From positions 558,001 through 622,000 of the forward strand of contig NZ_CP135921.1 in the NCBI RefSeq assembly GCF_032397745.1: a DNA stretch of 64,000 nt. The letters are read 5' to 3'. Under the pieces are notes generated by a model, which was not told where the DNA came from, did not search any database, and saw only the letters and a program-made list of their open reading frames with translations. Below are positions 11,170-23,154 of this stretch, in pieces. The position numbers were made by a program, and so were the translations under genes. Origin of the DNA: Bradyrhizobium prioriisuperbiae. Lineage in GTDB: Bacteria; Pseudomonadota; Alphaproteobacteria; Rhizobiales; Xanthobacteraceae. The first letter of the stretch is position 1, and each line of letters starts with the position of its first letter.

Positions 11170-11205
11170 GCCGCCCTTCATGGTTTCCGCTTCCCTGACA
11201 CGAAC

Positions 11206-11230
11206 ATACCGGCGGAGTAGCCGCCGGCAT
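11206..11230. repeat. Inverted repeat between the RMD1 gene and the fibre pseudogene
   Basis: Arms ATACCGGCGG (11206-11215) and CCGCCGGCAT (11221-11230) pair at 9 of 10 positions around a 5-nt loop. It lies between two convergent reading frames and could stop transcription from either side, but neither side has a clear T run. Confidence 0.4.
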
Positions 11231-11253
11231 GTTGTCGTGCGTCCGGTCGCAGA

Positions 11254-12483
11254 CTACTTCGCGGACAGCCGCCGTTCCAATGCCTCGATCTGGCGCTGCT
11301 GTTGCTGCACCACCGCGACCAGATCGGCCACGACGTTCTGCGTCTTGACGACATGGGGCCGGCCGTCATTGAAGCCGGCCAGAGCCGGATCGACCGCCGC
11401 GACCTCTTCGGCGATCAGCCAATGCTCCGGCACATCCGGAGTTTCCTTTTAGGAGCCGGTCTGCGGGCGCAACGCCATCACATTGGCAAGGGCTACGTTT
11501 GACGGGAGATCGCCCGTGATGGTCTTGAATTGCCGCGAGGAGACGATGCATGACAGGTCTCCACTGGCGTTGCTCTGGATGCCCGCACCGCAATTCGCGA
11601 CGCCGGCAAACCGGACTGTGCCAACCGTGTGGAGGCGAGCCGCGGGCGACGCCGTCCCGATGCCGACATTGCCGGTGCTGGCTCCATTGATGGCGACCGG
11701 GGTGTCTCCTCCACCACCATCAACCCGGCCGATGTTACTTGTGTCGACCCAGAGATTGAGCCTCTTGGTGCCCGCCACATTGCTGATCCCAACGCCGGTG
11801 GTGACCGAATCGACACTCTGAAGGATGTCGAGTTTTCGCGCCGGGCTGGACGTCCCGATTCCGACATCGCCGCCGGCGTTGATATCGATGCTGCTGGTCG
11901 GGGCGCCGGGGCGGATGCGGAACGGCAACCGACTGCCGCCGGTCACGTCGCGGACAAAGAAGTTCGCTTCGTTGCCGGCAACGTCCCAGGTCTGGGGCGT
12001 AAAACCACCGTTGCCGTTCTGCTCGAAGCGCTGCCCGGGGGTGTCGCTGGTGTTGAGATGCACCTTGAGCACGGGCACCGCGGTGCCGAGGCCAATACGG
12101 CCGGTCTAGTCCATGCGAAATGCGTTGCTCGGTGCGCCTGAATCGATCCGAAACACCTGCGCGAGCGTGCCAGCGCCCTCATCCTGGAGTGAGAAGAAAT
12201 TGCCGGTCTCGGCTCCGTTCGCGAGCAGCCGCCAGTCGTTGGTCGGAAAACTTCCGATGCTCGTATCCTGGAAGAAGATGCGCAGTTGATTTTCCCGCAA
12301 CACGATGGTGTCGGACCCGAAACTCATATTGTTCACGCAGTCCAAGCCGACGCAGAGGCTGCCCTGTACGATGAGATCGTCGGGGATGACCTGATCGGCC
12401 GCGGCAATGCCGCCGCCGATGAGCGTCGTACCAACCATGCATGCGAGGGCGAGAGGGCTGTGCAGCTTGGTAAAAATACTCAT
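11254..12483 (-). pseudogene. Secreted fibre-like protein with S74/ICA-type C-terminus, broken by two in-frame stops
   Basis: One continuous frame of 409 sense and stop codons runs from ATG 12483 to TAG 11254 and is interrupted by TAG at 12106-12108 and TAA at 11449-11451. The N-terminus is a signal peptide (LALACMVGTTLIGGG, then AAA-DQV). The middle has repeated DVGIGTSSPARKLD and NVGIGTASPAARLH units, typical of tail-fibre-like beta-helical stems. After SSRQFKTITGDL comes, beyond the TAA, HWLIAEEVAAVDPAL and a terminal QQQQRQIEALERRL coiled coil. That is the signature of the intramolecular chaperone (peptidase S74) domain that trimerises and then cuts itself off. A good AGGAAGG site precedes the ATG. 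No frameshift is needed, only two point changes, so decay looks recent. It shares a transcript with the secreted gene upstream. A sequencing error at both sites is the main alternative. Confidence 0.75.
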
Positions 12484-12495
12484 GGATGCACCTTC

Positions 12496-12933
12496 CTACT
12501 TGCGATCGGTCTTGCGTGGCTGCGAGGCCTCGCGCGTTGTAATTACTCCCTTGGTGAGCAGGAAGCTTCCGCTCAGTGAAGCGCCCTTCAGCATCTCGGT
12601 GGCAGGTTTGCCTTCGCGGCCGTTATTGTCGGGCGGCGTGAAGACCTTGACCTTCTCAGTCGTGGCGGCAGAGAGCTGATAGATATAAACGCCATCCGGA
12701 AGATCGCTGAACTTGCGAATGTCGAGCGATGGCGCGCTGCTCCCGGAGAATTCCTGCGTGCTGAATCCCGCCGGTCCCGAGACCGCGAAGGTGAAATTGC
12801 TGTACTGGCCCTTGAGATCGAATCCGAGCGTCGTCTCGGTAAACTTCGGCTCCGCTTTCAGATCATTTGCGAGACAGGCGCCCGCGCTGCCGGCGGCGAG
12901 GATCGCCGCCAGGCCCAACGTTGCGATTTGCAT
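12496..12933 (-). CDS. Secreted protein of unknown function
   Basis: 145 residues with an N-terminal signal peptide (MQIATLGLAAILAAGSAGA, then CLAND; the Cys could alternatively be a lipobox). The mature part has a beta-rich stretch (GFDLKGQYSNFTFAVSGPAG) followed by PDGVYIYQLSAATTEKVKV, resembling a short immunoglobulin-like or FlgD-type fold. It ends in a basic tail. GAGATCTTC before the ATG provides a GAG-type ribosome site. It is 12 bp upstream of the fibre-like gene on the same strand, so the two were probably co-expressed. No family name is recognised. Confidence 0.75.
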   Translation of the reverse strand: MQIATLGLAAILAAGSAGACLANDLKAEPKFTETTLGFDLKGQYSNFTFAVSGPAGFSTQEFSGSSAPSLDIRKFSDLPDGVYIYQLSAATTEKVKVFTPPDNNGREGKPATEMLKGASLSGSFLLTKGVITTREASQPRKTDRK

Positions 12934-13104
12934 GAAGATCTCCTCATTCGAGCGGCAACGCTATTCCAAGCCGTCGCGCTCCGGTGGTGTCCCTGCGCGA
13001 CACTAAACAACCTCTGGATGTATCGGCACTGCGGCGCTTGGTCGCATCATGCGCGAAAACGAAATGGCAGCCGCGAGTGCTGCCGTATTCGATTTCGCTT
13101 GCGT

Positions 13105-13833
13105 TTACGAACCCGCCAGCTCCGTCAACTCCTCGACAACTGCGAGCGCGGGGAAAAAGTCATCGTCATGGAAATAGGCGCTGCGGGTGATCAGCACCGG
13201 TATCCGCGCGCCCTTGGCCGCGATGAGGCCGTTGCCGGAGTCCTCGATCGCCAGACAAGTGCCCGCCGGATGGCCAAGCCGGGCCAGCACTTCGACATAG
13301 ACGTCCGACGCCGGCTTCTTGCGCGGAACGTCGTCGCCCGCAACCACCGCCGAAAACAATGCCTTCCAATCTCGATCGAGGGTCACCGACAGCAGCGCAT
13401 CGACATTGCTGAAGGTGGTGGTGGTTGCGATCGCGAGCTGCTGGCCGCGCGCCAGAGCGCCGCGGATCAGCGTTTCGACACCCGGCCGCAGCGGGCAACC
13501 GCCGCGAGAGACCAGATCGGCATAGCGCTGTGTCTTGATGCGGTGCAGATTCGCAATCTCGGCCTCCGACAACCAGAGCCTGTGCTTCTGCATCCGATCG
13601 AATGCACGCATGCGCTCCTTGCCACCGGTCACCCGCAGCAGATCCTTGTAGGTGGCCTGGTTCCAGCACCAGGGGATTCCCGCCTGCGCGAAGGTCTCGT
13701 TGAAGGTGCGACGGTGGGTTTCCTCGGTCTCTGCCAGGGTGCCGTCGACATCGAAGATCAGGGCGCGGACATGCCCGATCAGATCCTGCAGCTTGCGTCG
13801 GCGCAGGGCCGCCAGGGTCGGGACGGCTCTCAT
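13105..13833 (-). CDS. cbbY: CbbY-type HAD phosphatase (xylulose-1,5-bisphosphate phosphatase)
   Basis: 242 residues. The HAD nucleophile motif is [11 protein letters not shown] (from about residue 25), a helical cap domain follows ([12 protein letters not shown] ... RMRAF), and the lysine motif is RKKPASDVY with an acidic [12 protein letters not shown] near the end. CbbY enzymes remove xylulose-1,5-bisphosphate, an inhibitory by-product of RubisCO, by dephosphorylating it to xylulose-5-phosphate. The ATG overlaps the cbbX stop (ATGA), placing it as the last gene of the Calvin operon; working next to the RubisCO activase gene fits this repair role. Function is from family and context. Confidence 0.88.
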   Translation of the reverse strand: MRAVPTLAALRRRKLQDLIGHVRALIFDVDGTLAETEETHRRTFNETFAQAGIPWCWNQATYKDLLRVTGGKERMRAFDRMQKHRLWLSEAEIANLHRIKTQRYADLVSRGGCPLRPGVETLIRGALARGQQLAIATTTTFSNVDALLSVTLDRDWKALFSAVVAGDDVPRKKPASDVYVEVLARLGHPAGTCLAIEDSGNGLIAAKGARIPVLITRSAYFHDDDFFPALAVVEELTELAGS

Positions 13834-14783
13834 GGCTTTGTTGCCCCGGCAGTTGGACTCGCAGAGAACACCCGGCTCGCCAGCACATCACCCGCCTCGA
13901 TCGACATCAGGTCATCACCGGTCAAGACACGGTCGAGCTTCGATACCAAGCGATTGGCCTGCCGTAGCCGGATGCGATCCAGCGCATTGCGAATTGAGCG
14001 CGCATTGGAGAACAACGGCTGGGTCTTGCGCGTCGCGATATAGCGCACGAACGCATCACGCGCGCCCGGCGCAAAACAATAGCTCTGCTGCTCCAGCATC
14101 AGTTCGGCGATAGCCAGCAGCTCCGCATCGCCATAATCCGGAAAATCGATATGGTGCGCGATACGGGAGCGGAAACCAGGATTGCTTTGAAAGAAACGCT
14201 CCATGCGATCGCCATAGCCGGCGAGGATAACGACGAGGTCCTCACGTTGCGATTCCATGACCTGCAGCAGGATCTCGATCGACTCCTGCCCGTAGTCGCG
14301 CTCGTTTTCCGGACGATAGAGATAATACGCCTCATCGATGAACAGCACCCCGCCCATCGCCTTCTTGAGGACTTCCTTGGTCTTCGGCGCAGTGTGGCCG
14401 ATGTACTGCCCGACCAGATCATCCCGCGTCACATTGATGACGTGACCACGCCGGACAAACCCGAGCCGATGCAAAATGCCGGCCATCCGCAACGCCACCG
14501 TGGTCTTGCCGGTGCCGGGATTTCCGGTGAAAGACATATGCAAGGTCGGAAAGGTGGTCGCGAGCGCCATCTTGCGGCGGATACGTTCAATCAGCAGCAG
14601 CGAAGCGATCTCGCGAATCCTGGTCTTCACCGGCACGAGGCCGATCAGTTCCTGATCGAGCTGCACCAGGACTGAAGCGATATCGACCGCTTCGAACTCC
14701 TGGCGCAGATCGATCGAGGAGACGACAGGCTCGGCCTGAGTTGCATGATCCAGGGTCTGGACGGCGTTTGGTTTGGAATGCAC
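13830..14783 (-). CDS. cbbX: CbbX, AAA+ RubisCO activase
   Basis: About 317 residues from the GTG at 14783 (GTG 14792 is an equal choice). Walker A GNPGTGKT, Walker [13 protein letters not shown], then [10 protein letters not shown] and the arginine-finger region SNPGFRSRI are all present. CbbX is the red-type activase that pulls the C-terminus of the CbbL subunit through its hexamer and frees inhibitory sugar phosphates, itself switched on by RuBP. The frame stays open back to 15272, but that stretch crosses two hairpins and lies antisense to cbbS, so it is not coding. A terminator-like hairpin between cbbS and this gene suggests its expression is set apart from cbbLS. Coupled by ATGA to cbbY. 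Confidence 0.92.
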   Translation of the reverse strand: MHSKPNAVQTLDHATQAEPVVSSIDLRQEFEAVDIASVLVQLDQELIGLVPVKTRIREIASLLLIERIRRKMALATTFPTLHMSFTGNPGTGKTTVALRMAGILHRLGFVRRGHVINVTRDDLVGQYIGHTAPKTKEVLKKAMGGVLFIDEAYYLYRPENERDYGQESIEILLQVMESQREDLVVILAGYGDRMERFFQSNPGFRSRIAHHIDFPDYGDAELLAIAELMLEQQSYCFAPGARDAFVRYIATRKTQPLFSNARSIRNALDRIRLRQANRLVSKLDRVLTGDDLMSIEAGDVLASRVFSASPTAGATKP

Positions 14784-14806
14784 CTGATCCACCAATCTCG
14801 CAGGGT

Positions 14807-14884
14807 GTAGCCCGGATGAGCGCAGCGACATCCGGGGTCGAGTTAAACGAAGCTCCCGGGTGTCGCTGCGCTCACCCGGGCTAC
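14807..14884. repeat. REP-like long inverted repeat between cbbX and cbbS
   Basis: Two 30-nt arms (14807-14836 and 14855-14884) pair at 28 of 30 positions around an 18-nt loop; the two mismatches are G-T type. The arm begins GTAGCCCGGATGAGCGCAGC. Sequences of this kind are scattered between genes in Bradyrhizobium and Rhodopseudomonas genomes and behave as dispersed palindromic units. Here it sits 24 bp upstream of the cbbX start. Confidence 0.8.
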
Positions 14885-14891
14885 CGATCCT

Positions 14892-14927
14892 AAAATGCTC
14901 CGTCGTCGCCACGGCGACGACGGAGCA
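14892..14927 (-). terminator. Rho-independent terminator or attenuator downstream of cbbS
   Basis: Perfect 15-bp stem (TGCTCCGTCGTCGCC at 14896-14910 with its complement at 14913-14927) and a 2-nt loop. Reading in the direction of the cbb operon it is followed by TTTTA. It begins 63 bp after the cbbS stop and lies before cbbX, so it should cut the transcript after RubisCO and let only part of it reach cbbX-cbbY. Confidence 0.75.
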
Positions 14928-14989
14928 GGACATCCGATGCGCCGAACAGACAACCGGGAGGAGAGAATCGTCTGCCTGCGCGTCGGGAT

Positions 14990-15412
14990 TCAGGACCCGT
15001 AACGCTCGCCTTCGGGCCGCCCGGCGGCATAGGCATGAGTGGAGTATTTTATGTTCCGGCCAACGGACTCCTGCCGGTCGAGCCGGAAGCCGGGCTCCTC
15101 CTTCGGCCGGTTGACGATGAAGGAGATCCTCACCGACTCCCAGCCATGGCTCGCATCGAAGCCGGAGATCCGGATGTAGCGATCGCCATAGACGCGACGG
15201 CAATCGGCGAGTTCCTTCATGATGCCGGCGGCATCGGGCAGGTCGAACATCGGCAGGCCCCACATCTCCCAATAGGTGTTGCGGGGATGCGGATCATCGG
15301 TGAACTCGATGTTCACCGCCCAACCCTTGTCGAGACAATACTGGACCTGGCTGGTGATCTGGGCATCTGTCAGATCGGGAAGAAACGAGAAGCACCCTTG
15401 GGTGACGCGCAT
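14990..15412 (-). CDS. cbbS: RubisCO small subunit, form IC
   Basis: 140 residues, starting [14 protein letters not shown] as red-type (form IC/ID) small subunits do. It has the [16 protein letters not shown] and [13 protein letters not shown] segments and the C-terminal extension ([13 protein letters not shown] ... YSTHAYA) that forms the beta-hairpin of red-type enzymes. It pairs with cbbL to form the L8S8 holoenzyme that fixes CO2. A strong AAAGGAG ribosome site stands before the ATG. The 63-bp spacer to cbbL is almost entirely made of a short tandem repeat. Confidence 0.97.
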   Translation of the reverse strand: MRVTQGCFSFLPDLTDAQITSQVQYCLDKGWAVNIEFTDDPHPRNTYWEMWGLPMFDLPDAAGIMKELADCRRVYGDRYIRISGFDASHGWESVRISFIVNRPKEEPGFRLDRQESVGRNIKYSTHAYAAGRPEGERYGS

Positions 15413-15424
15413 GTTACAGCTCCT

Positions 15425-18053
<2,629 letters not shown>

Positions 18054-18091
18054 CATTGTCTCCAAACGTCTCAGGTCTTGTCTTGAAGGGA

Positions 18092-20140
18092 TCACACCGC
18101 CGCGGAACCGCGCCTCGCACCAACATTCGTCATCGCCCGCTGCGCGGCGGTGACCACAGTTTCCGCAGTGATGCCGAACTGGCGGTAGAGTTCGCCGGCT
18201 GGCGCGGACGCTCCAAAACCAGTCATGCCGACAAATTCCCCGTGCTCGCCGATCCAGCGGCTCCATGCGCCGTGAACAGCGGCTTCGATCCCGACCCGCG
18301 GGCCACGGCCCAGCACACTCGCCCGATAGTCAGCGGGCTGCGTCTCAAAGAGCTCGAAGCATGGCGCCGAAACCACGGCGGTGCGGACACCTTGCCGGCC
18401 AAGCACTTCGGCTGCCTCAACGGCGATGGCAACCTCGGAGCCGGTGGCAATCAGGGTGACATCGCGTCCGCCATCGGGCTCGGCCAGCACATAGGCGCCG
18501 CGCGCCACGGCGTTGCCCGAGACGGACCCGCGATGCAGCACCGGAAGTGCTTGCCGGGACAGACAGAGGATTGAGGGCTGGCGCTGGGCGCGCAGCGCAC
18601 AGTCCCACGCCTGTGCGGTCTCGATTGCGTCGGCCGGCCGGAACACCAGCAGATTTGGAATGGCACGCAGCGCGGTCAGATGTTCGACCGGCTGATGCGT
18701 CGGCCCGTCCTCTCCCAGTCCGATCGAGTCATGGGTCATGACATGAATGACGCGCACGCCCATCAGCGCGGCAAGACGAATGGCCGGTCGGCTGTAATCA
18801 GAGAACACCAGGAATGTCCCACCATAGGGGATGAAGCCCCCATGCAGCGCGATGCCGTTCATCGCGGCCGCCATGGCATGCTCGCGGACGCCGTAATGGA
18901 CATAATCGCCGTCGAACGCACCCGGACGAACCGGCCGCTGCGCCCGTGTCAGAGTAAGATTCGAGTGTGTCAGGTCAGCCGATCCGCCGAGCAGATTGGA
19001 CGACGCCGCGGTGATCGCTTCGAGGAATTGCTGCGACGCCTGGCGCGTCGCGATGTTTGGCCGCTCCTCGGAAAACCGCCGCTCGAGCTGCTGCAGCGCA
19101 TCGTCGTATCTCCGCGGCAGCCTGCCATGCAAGGCGGCCTCAAAACTCGTGCGCTCCTGCCCGTCGAGCCGCTCCAAGCGCGCTCTCCAGGTATTGTGCG
19201 CACCCCGCCCCCATAGGCCGACGGCGCGCCAGTGTGACAGGACATCCTCGGGAACATCGAACGGCCCATGGGGCCAACCCAGCGCTTCGCGCGCCCTGCC
19301 AATTTCATCGTCACCGAGAGGAGCCCCGTGCACCTTTTCGGTGCCCTGGCGATTGGGCGCGCCGTAGCCGATGATCGTGCGGCAGGCGATCAAGGAGGGG
19401 CAATCACTCTCGCGCGCACTCGCAATGGCTTCGGCGATGGCTTCGGCGTCGTGGCCGTCGATCCGGGAGACTGACCAGCCCGACGCCTCGAAGCGCATCA
19501 GTTGATCGTCGGAGCACGACAGCGAGGTCGCACCATCGATCGAGATCTGGTTATCGTCGAACAAAACAATCAGGCGGGCGAGCTTCAGATGCCCCGCCAG
19601 CGAAATCGCTTCATGGCTGAGGCCCTCCATCAGGCAGCCGTCACCGGCGATCACGTAGGTGAAGTGGTCGACCAATGCGTCGCCAAACCGGGCATTCAAC
19701 AGTCGTTCGGCAAGCGCCATGCCGACCGCGGTCGCGAGCCCCTGTCCCAGCGGCCCGGTGGTGGTTTCGACTCCCGGTGTGTGGCCATATTCCGGATGGC
19801 CCGGTGTCTTCGAACCCCACTGGCGAAAGGCCTTCAGCTCATCCAGCGTGATGGCCTGATGGCCCGTCAGATGCAGGAGCGCGTAGAGCAGCATCGAACC
19901 GTGTCCCGCCGACAGTACAAAACGATCGCGGTCCGGCCAGTATGGATTGGCGGAATCGAACTTCAGGAAGCGCGCGAACAGCACCGTGGCGACGTCGGCC
20001 ATGCCCATCGGCATGCCGGGATGCCCCGACTTGGCCTTCTCGACCGCGTCGATGGCGAGAAATCGGACGGCATTCGCCATCGCTTCGTGCGACGAAGCCG
20101 GGTGAGTCTCTCTGTCCGGGGCGGAAGCGAAGTCGGTCAT
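18092..20140 (-). CDS. cbbT: Transketolase of the Calvin cycle
   Basis: 682 residues, normal length. It moves two-carbon ketol units between sugar phosphates using thiamine diphosphate and regenerates ribulose-5-phosphate precursors. The N-terminal [14 protein letters not shown], the TPP/metal motif [13 protein letters not shown] ending in DDN, and the second-domain [13 protein letters not shown] are all present. The ATG overlaps the cbbP stop (ATGA), so translation is coupled. One copy is seen here; a housekeeping transketolase gene may lie elsewhere. Confidence 0.97.
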   Translation of the reverse strand: MTDFASAPDRETHPASSHEAMANAVRFLAIDAVEKAKSGHPGMPMGMADVATVLFARFLKFDSANPYWPDRDRFVLSAGHGSMLLYALLHLTGHQAITLDELKAFRQWGSKTPGHPEYGHTPGVETTTGPLGQGLATAVGMALAERLLNARFGDALVDHFTYVIAGDGCLMEGLSHEAISLAGHLKLARLIVLFDDNQISIDGATSLSCSDDQLMRFEASGWSVSRIDGHDAEAIAEAIASARESDCPSLIACRTIIGYGAPNRQGTEKVHGAPLGDDEIGRAREALGWPHGPFDVPEDVLSHWRAVGLWGRGAHNTWRARLERLDGQERTSFEAALHGRLPRRYDDALQQLERRFSEERPNIATRQASQQFLEAITAASSNLLGGSADLTHSNLTLTRAQRPVRPGAFDGDYVHYGVREHAMAAAMNGIALHGGFIPYGGTFLVFSDYSRPAIRLAALMGVRVIHVMTHDSIGLGEDGPTHQPVEHLTALRAIPNLLVFRPADAIETAQAWDCALRAQRQPSILCLSRQALPVLHRGSVSGNAVARGAYVLAEPDGGRDVTLIATGSEVAIAVEAAEVLGRQGVRTAVVSAPCFELFETQPADYRASVLGRGPRVGIEAAVHGAWSRWIGEHGEFVGMTGFGASAPAGELYRQFGITAETVVTAAQRAMTNVGARRGSAAV

Positions 20141-21012
20141 AGCGCGCGCCTCTTGCGTTCGATCAGTTGCAGGATCAGCGGGGTGAGAATGAGCTGCATC
20201 GCGAGATCGAGCTTCGCGCCATGAACCACGATCGAATTGGCGCGCGACATGAAGCTTTGCGGGATCATCGACAGCAGATAGGGGAAATCGATGCCGCGCG
20301 GATTCCTGAGGCGAATCACCACCATCGATTCGTCAGGGGTCGGAATCCAGCGCGCGATGAACGGGTTCGATGTGTCGACGGTCGGAATGCGCTGGAAGTT
20401 GATGTCGGTCTCGGTGAACTGCGGGCAGATGTAGTTCACATAGTCGGGCATGCGCCGCAGAATCGTGTCGGTGACCGCCTCGGTGGAGTAACCGCGATCC
20501 CGGCGATCGCGATGCAGCTTCTGAATCCACTCGAGATTGATCACCGGCACCACGCCGATCTTGAGATCGGCATGCTCCGCAATATTGACCTTCTCGGTCA
20601 CGACCGCGCCATGCAGCCCTTCATAGAACAGCAGGTCGGACTCCCGCGGCAGCGGCGTCCAGCCGGTAAAGGTACCCGGCTCTCCGCCATGCAGTGTCGC
20701 CTCTTCAGCGTCGTGAATGTAGTGCCGTGTCGTACCGGTGCCCGACTCGCCATAGTCGCGAAACAGCTTTTCCAGCTCCGCGAACAGATTGGTCTGCGGG
20801 CTGAAATGGCTGAAGTGCTTGTTGCCGCGTTCCGCCTCCTCGGCCATCTTCCGGCGCATCTCGACGCGGTCGTAGCGGTGGAACGCGTCCCCCTCGATGT
20901 AGGCGGCCGTCACCTTCTCGCGGCGAAAGATGTTCTCGAACGTCTTCCGCACGGAGGTCGTGCCGGCGCCGGAGGAGCCTGTCACCGAGATGATCGGGTG
21001 TCGACGCGACAT
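20137..21012 (-). CDS. cbbP: Phosphoribulokinase
   Basis: 291 residues, the length of the proteobacterial octameric class. It phosphorylates ribulose-5-phosphate with ATP to make RuBP, the RubisCO substrate. The P-loop GSSGAGTTS is at residues 12-20, followed by the substrate motif [11 protein letters not shown] and the catalytic [12 protein letters not shown] strong GGGAGG site precedes the ATG. Twelve bases separate it from cbbF and it overlaps cbbT. NADH-linked allosteric control is known for this class; nothing here tests it. Confidence 0.97.
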   Translation of the reverse strand: MSRRHPIISVTGSSGAGTTSVRKTFENIFRREKVTAAYIEGDAFHRYDRVEMRRKMAEEAERGNKHFSHFSPQTNLFAELEKLFRDYGESGTGTTRHYIHDAEEATLHGGEPGTFTGWTPLPRESDLLFYEGLHGAVVTEKVNIAEHADLKIGVVPVINLEWIQKLHRDRRDRGYSTEAVTDTILRRMPDYVNYICPQFTETDINFQRIPTVDTSNPFIARWIPTPDESMVVIRLRNPRGIDFPYLLSMIPQSFMSRANSIVVHGAKLDLAMQLILTPLILQLIERKRRAL

Positions 21013-21023
21013 TGATGCCTCCC

Positions 21024-22052
21024 TCAGCGAAACAGGCCGCGCCGCGCGAACAACGGCGCGTCACTGCTCTCGAATCGCAGTTCGAACCCCTCGTGCAAGA
21101 CATCGATCTCGCGCACCGCGCGTTGGGATCCCATGATCAGTGGCACACGCTGATGCGGCGTTCTGGCCGATAGATCGAGAATGCGGTTGCGGCCCGTGCT
21201 TGCCGTGCCGCCGGCCCATTCCATGATCAATGCGATCGGATGCGCCTCGTAGAGCAGCCGCAACCGGCCTTCGTGATAACCGGGGCGCGCGTCGGCGGGG
21301 TAGAGGAACACACCGCCGCGGACCAATATGCGAAATGTCTCCGCCACCAGCGAGCCGATCCAGCGCATGTTGAAATCCTCGCCGCGGCCGCCGCTCGCAC
21401 CGAGCAGGCATTCGTCGATATAGCTGCGCACCGCCCCGTTCCAGTGGCGGCGGTTGGACGCATTGACGGCAAACTCAGGCGTGTCCGACGGAATACGAAC
21501 GCTGCGCCGGATCAAAACGAATGCGCCGGCCGGGCGATCGAGGATGAAGATATCGACGCTGCCGTCGAGCGCGAGCACCAGCGTAGTTTGCGGACCGTAG
21601 ATGAAGCACCCCGCCGCGCACTGCGCGATGCCCGGCTCGAAGAATGACGAGAGGACGTCGCGCCCTCGCGGCCTGATCGAAAAGATGGTGCCGATGGAAA
21701 TGTTGTTGTCGAGATTGGCCGACCCGTCGAGCGGATCGATCGCAACACAAAGCGGAGCATTCTGGTCGAGCAACTCGGGCAACTCGGACTCTTCCGACAG
21801 CACCGCTGCGACCGGCGCGTCACGAAGCGCCGCACACATCAGCCGGTCGGCCGCGATGTCGATATCCGTCTGCCGGTCGCCGCCTGCATTGATGCCGCCA
21901 GCCCGACCGGTAATGCCCATCAGCGGCCCCGCTGCGATCAGCTCAGCCAGTTCGATCGCAGCCCGCGCCAGCGACGCAATCACGGCGCCAACCGCGGCCT
22001 GCCCGGCGAGATGCTCATCCAAGGTCGGCTGCAAAGTCGGTTGATCGTCCAT
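21024..22052 (-). CDS. cbbF: Class I fructose-1,6-bisphosphatase (also SBPase) of the Calvin cycle
   Basis: 342 residues. It dephosphorylates fructose-1,6-bisphosphate and probably sedoheptulose-1,7-bisphosphate. Metal-site motifs are LSEESELPE and AIDPLDGSANLDNN; the C-terminal MEWAGGTASTGRNRILD and the IMGSQRAVREID segment complete the class I fold. First gene of the operon, with AGGGAGA before the ATG, and divergent from the regulator cbbR across a 157-bp region. Confidence 0.96.
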   Translation of the reverse strand: MDDQPTLQPTLDEHLAGQAAVGAVIASLARAAIELAELIAAGPLMGITGRAGGINAGGDRQTDIDIAADRLMCAALRDAPVAAVLSEESELPELLDQNAPLCVAIDPLDGSANLDNNISIGTIFSIRPRGRDVLSSFFEPGIAQCAAGCFIYGPQTTLVLALDGSVDIFILDRPAGAFVLIRRSVRIPSDTPEFAVNASNRRHWNGAVRSYIDECLLGASGGRGEDFNMRWIGSLVAETFRILVRGGVFLYPADARPGYHEGRLRLLYEAHPIALIMEWAGGTASTGRNRILDLSARTPHQRVPLIMGSQRAVREIDVLHEGFELRFESSDAPLFARRGLFR

Positions 22053-22209
22053 CCGGCGTCTCCCTGTAACCGCACCCTCTTGCGTGGGGTTGGCGGTGCC
22101 GGGCTGCGGGTGGCGCAGTGTCGCCGGCCCCCTATCAACGCTGAAATTGCAAAATCAGTAAAATTTCAATATCTTGGGTGAGAGCAAAGATTTTCTTATA
22201 AAGGTGGTT
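22053..22209. promoter_or_regulatory. Divergent cbbR/cbbF control region with candidate CbbR operator
   Basis: This 157-bp region separates the two divergent genes. It carries an inverted repeat TGAAATT (22142-22148) and AATTTCA (22162-22168) spaced by 13 bases, in the most AT-rich part. LysR-type regulators bind such imperfect dyads (T-N11-A type) and autoregulate while activating the divergent operon. The position, about 42 bp before cbbR, suits a recognition site. The half-sites are inferred, not tested. Confidence 0.55.
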
Positions 22210-23148
22210 ATGGCCGGCCGTTTTCCCCGGGATTTGACGATCCGCCAGTTACGGGCGCTTGCCGCTGTGCAGGCGACGGGGTCGGTCACAGCTGCGGCGA
22301 ACTGGCTGAACCTCACCCAGCCCGCCGTGACCCTGCAGCTTCGCAATCTGCAAGCCCTGGCGGGGCTGCCGCTGATCCAGCGGACCGGCGAGGGCATGCG
22401 GCTGACCGATGCCGGGCGCGAGGTGCTCGCGCTGACCGAGCGGGTCGAGGCGGCTCTGCTCGACTGCGAACAGTCGCTGGACATGATCGCGGGCCGCACC
22501 GGCGGCCGGGTGTCGATCGGCGCAGTCAGCACGGCGAAATATTTCGTACCGTTCGCGATCGGCGCGTTTTCGAAACGCCATCCGAAAATCGAGATCGTGC
22601 TCAGGATCGGCAATCGCGAAGACATTCGCGAAGCCCTGCGGGGCTATGATCTCGACATCGCGGTGATGGGGCAGCCTCCCCCCGACGTTGCGGTGGAGAT
22701 GCGACTGCTCGGTGATCATCCGCATGTGGTCGTCGCGGCCCCCGACCACTGGCTCGCGAAGGATGCGGGCCTTGCCGCCGTCGATCTCACCTATGAAACC
22801 TTCATCACGCGCGAGCGCGGCTCGGGAACGCGGATGCTGATGGAGCAGTTTTTTCAGGCTACCGATCTGCAGCCGAAGATCGGCATGGAGATGGACAGCA
22901 ACGAAACCATCAAGCAGGCCGTGCTCGCCGGTCTCGGCGTCGCCTTCATCTCGTTGCACACGGTCGCACGCGAACTCGATGAAGGCCGCCTGGTCGCGCT
23001 CGACGTCGCCGGACTGCCGGTGATGCGGCAATGGTATGCGGTGCGGCGACGCGACAAGGAATTGCTGCCGCCGGCCCAGGCCATGCTCGACTTTCTCGGC
23101 GAAGAAGGCGCGCGTTATCTGCCCGCAGTCCAGCCCAGCAAGTCCTGA
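22210..23148 (+). CDS. cbbR: LysR-type regulator of the Calvin operon
   Basis: 312 residues. The winged-helix HTH is at the N-terminus (TIRQLRALAAVQATGSVTAA ... LTQPAVTLQLRNLQ, residues 8-60), followed by the two-lobed effector domain. CbbR proteins bind RuBP or other metabolites and activate cbb operons. An upstream TTG keeps the frame open from 22174, but ATG 22210 is preceded by AAGGTGG and gives the usual start, so it is preferred. It faces away from cbbF, the standard arrangement. Confidence 0.93.
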   Translation: MAGRFPRDLTIRQLRALAAVQATGSVTAAANWLNLTQPAVTLQLRNLQALAGLPLIQRTGEGMRLTDAGREVLALTERVEAALLDCEQSLDMIAGRTGGRVSIGAVSTAKYFVPFAIGAFSKRHPKIEIVLRIGNREDIREALRGYDLDIAVMGQPPPDVAVEMRLLGDHPHVVVAAPDHWLAKDAGLAAVDLTYETFITRERGSGTRMLMEQFFQATDLQPKIGMEMDSNETIKQAVLAGLGVAFISLHTVARELDEGRLVALDVAGLPVMRQWYAVRRRDKELLPPAQAMLDFLGEEGARYLPAVQPSKS

Positions 23149-23154
23149 CTAGCC

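Noticed and set aside
11254..12483. Fibre gene as part of a prophage
   Set aside because: No capsid, terminase, integrase or lysis gene is in the window, and the protein has a signal peptide, which phage fibres lack.
14784..15272. N-terminal extension of cbbX to 15272
   Set aside because: It would translate through a terminator hairpin, a REP palindrome and the antisense of cbbS; CbbX proteins are about 300-320 residues, which fits the GTG start.
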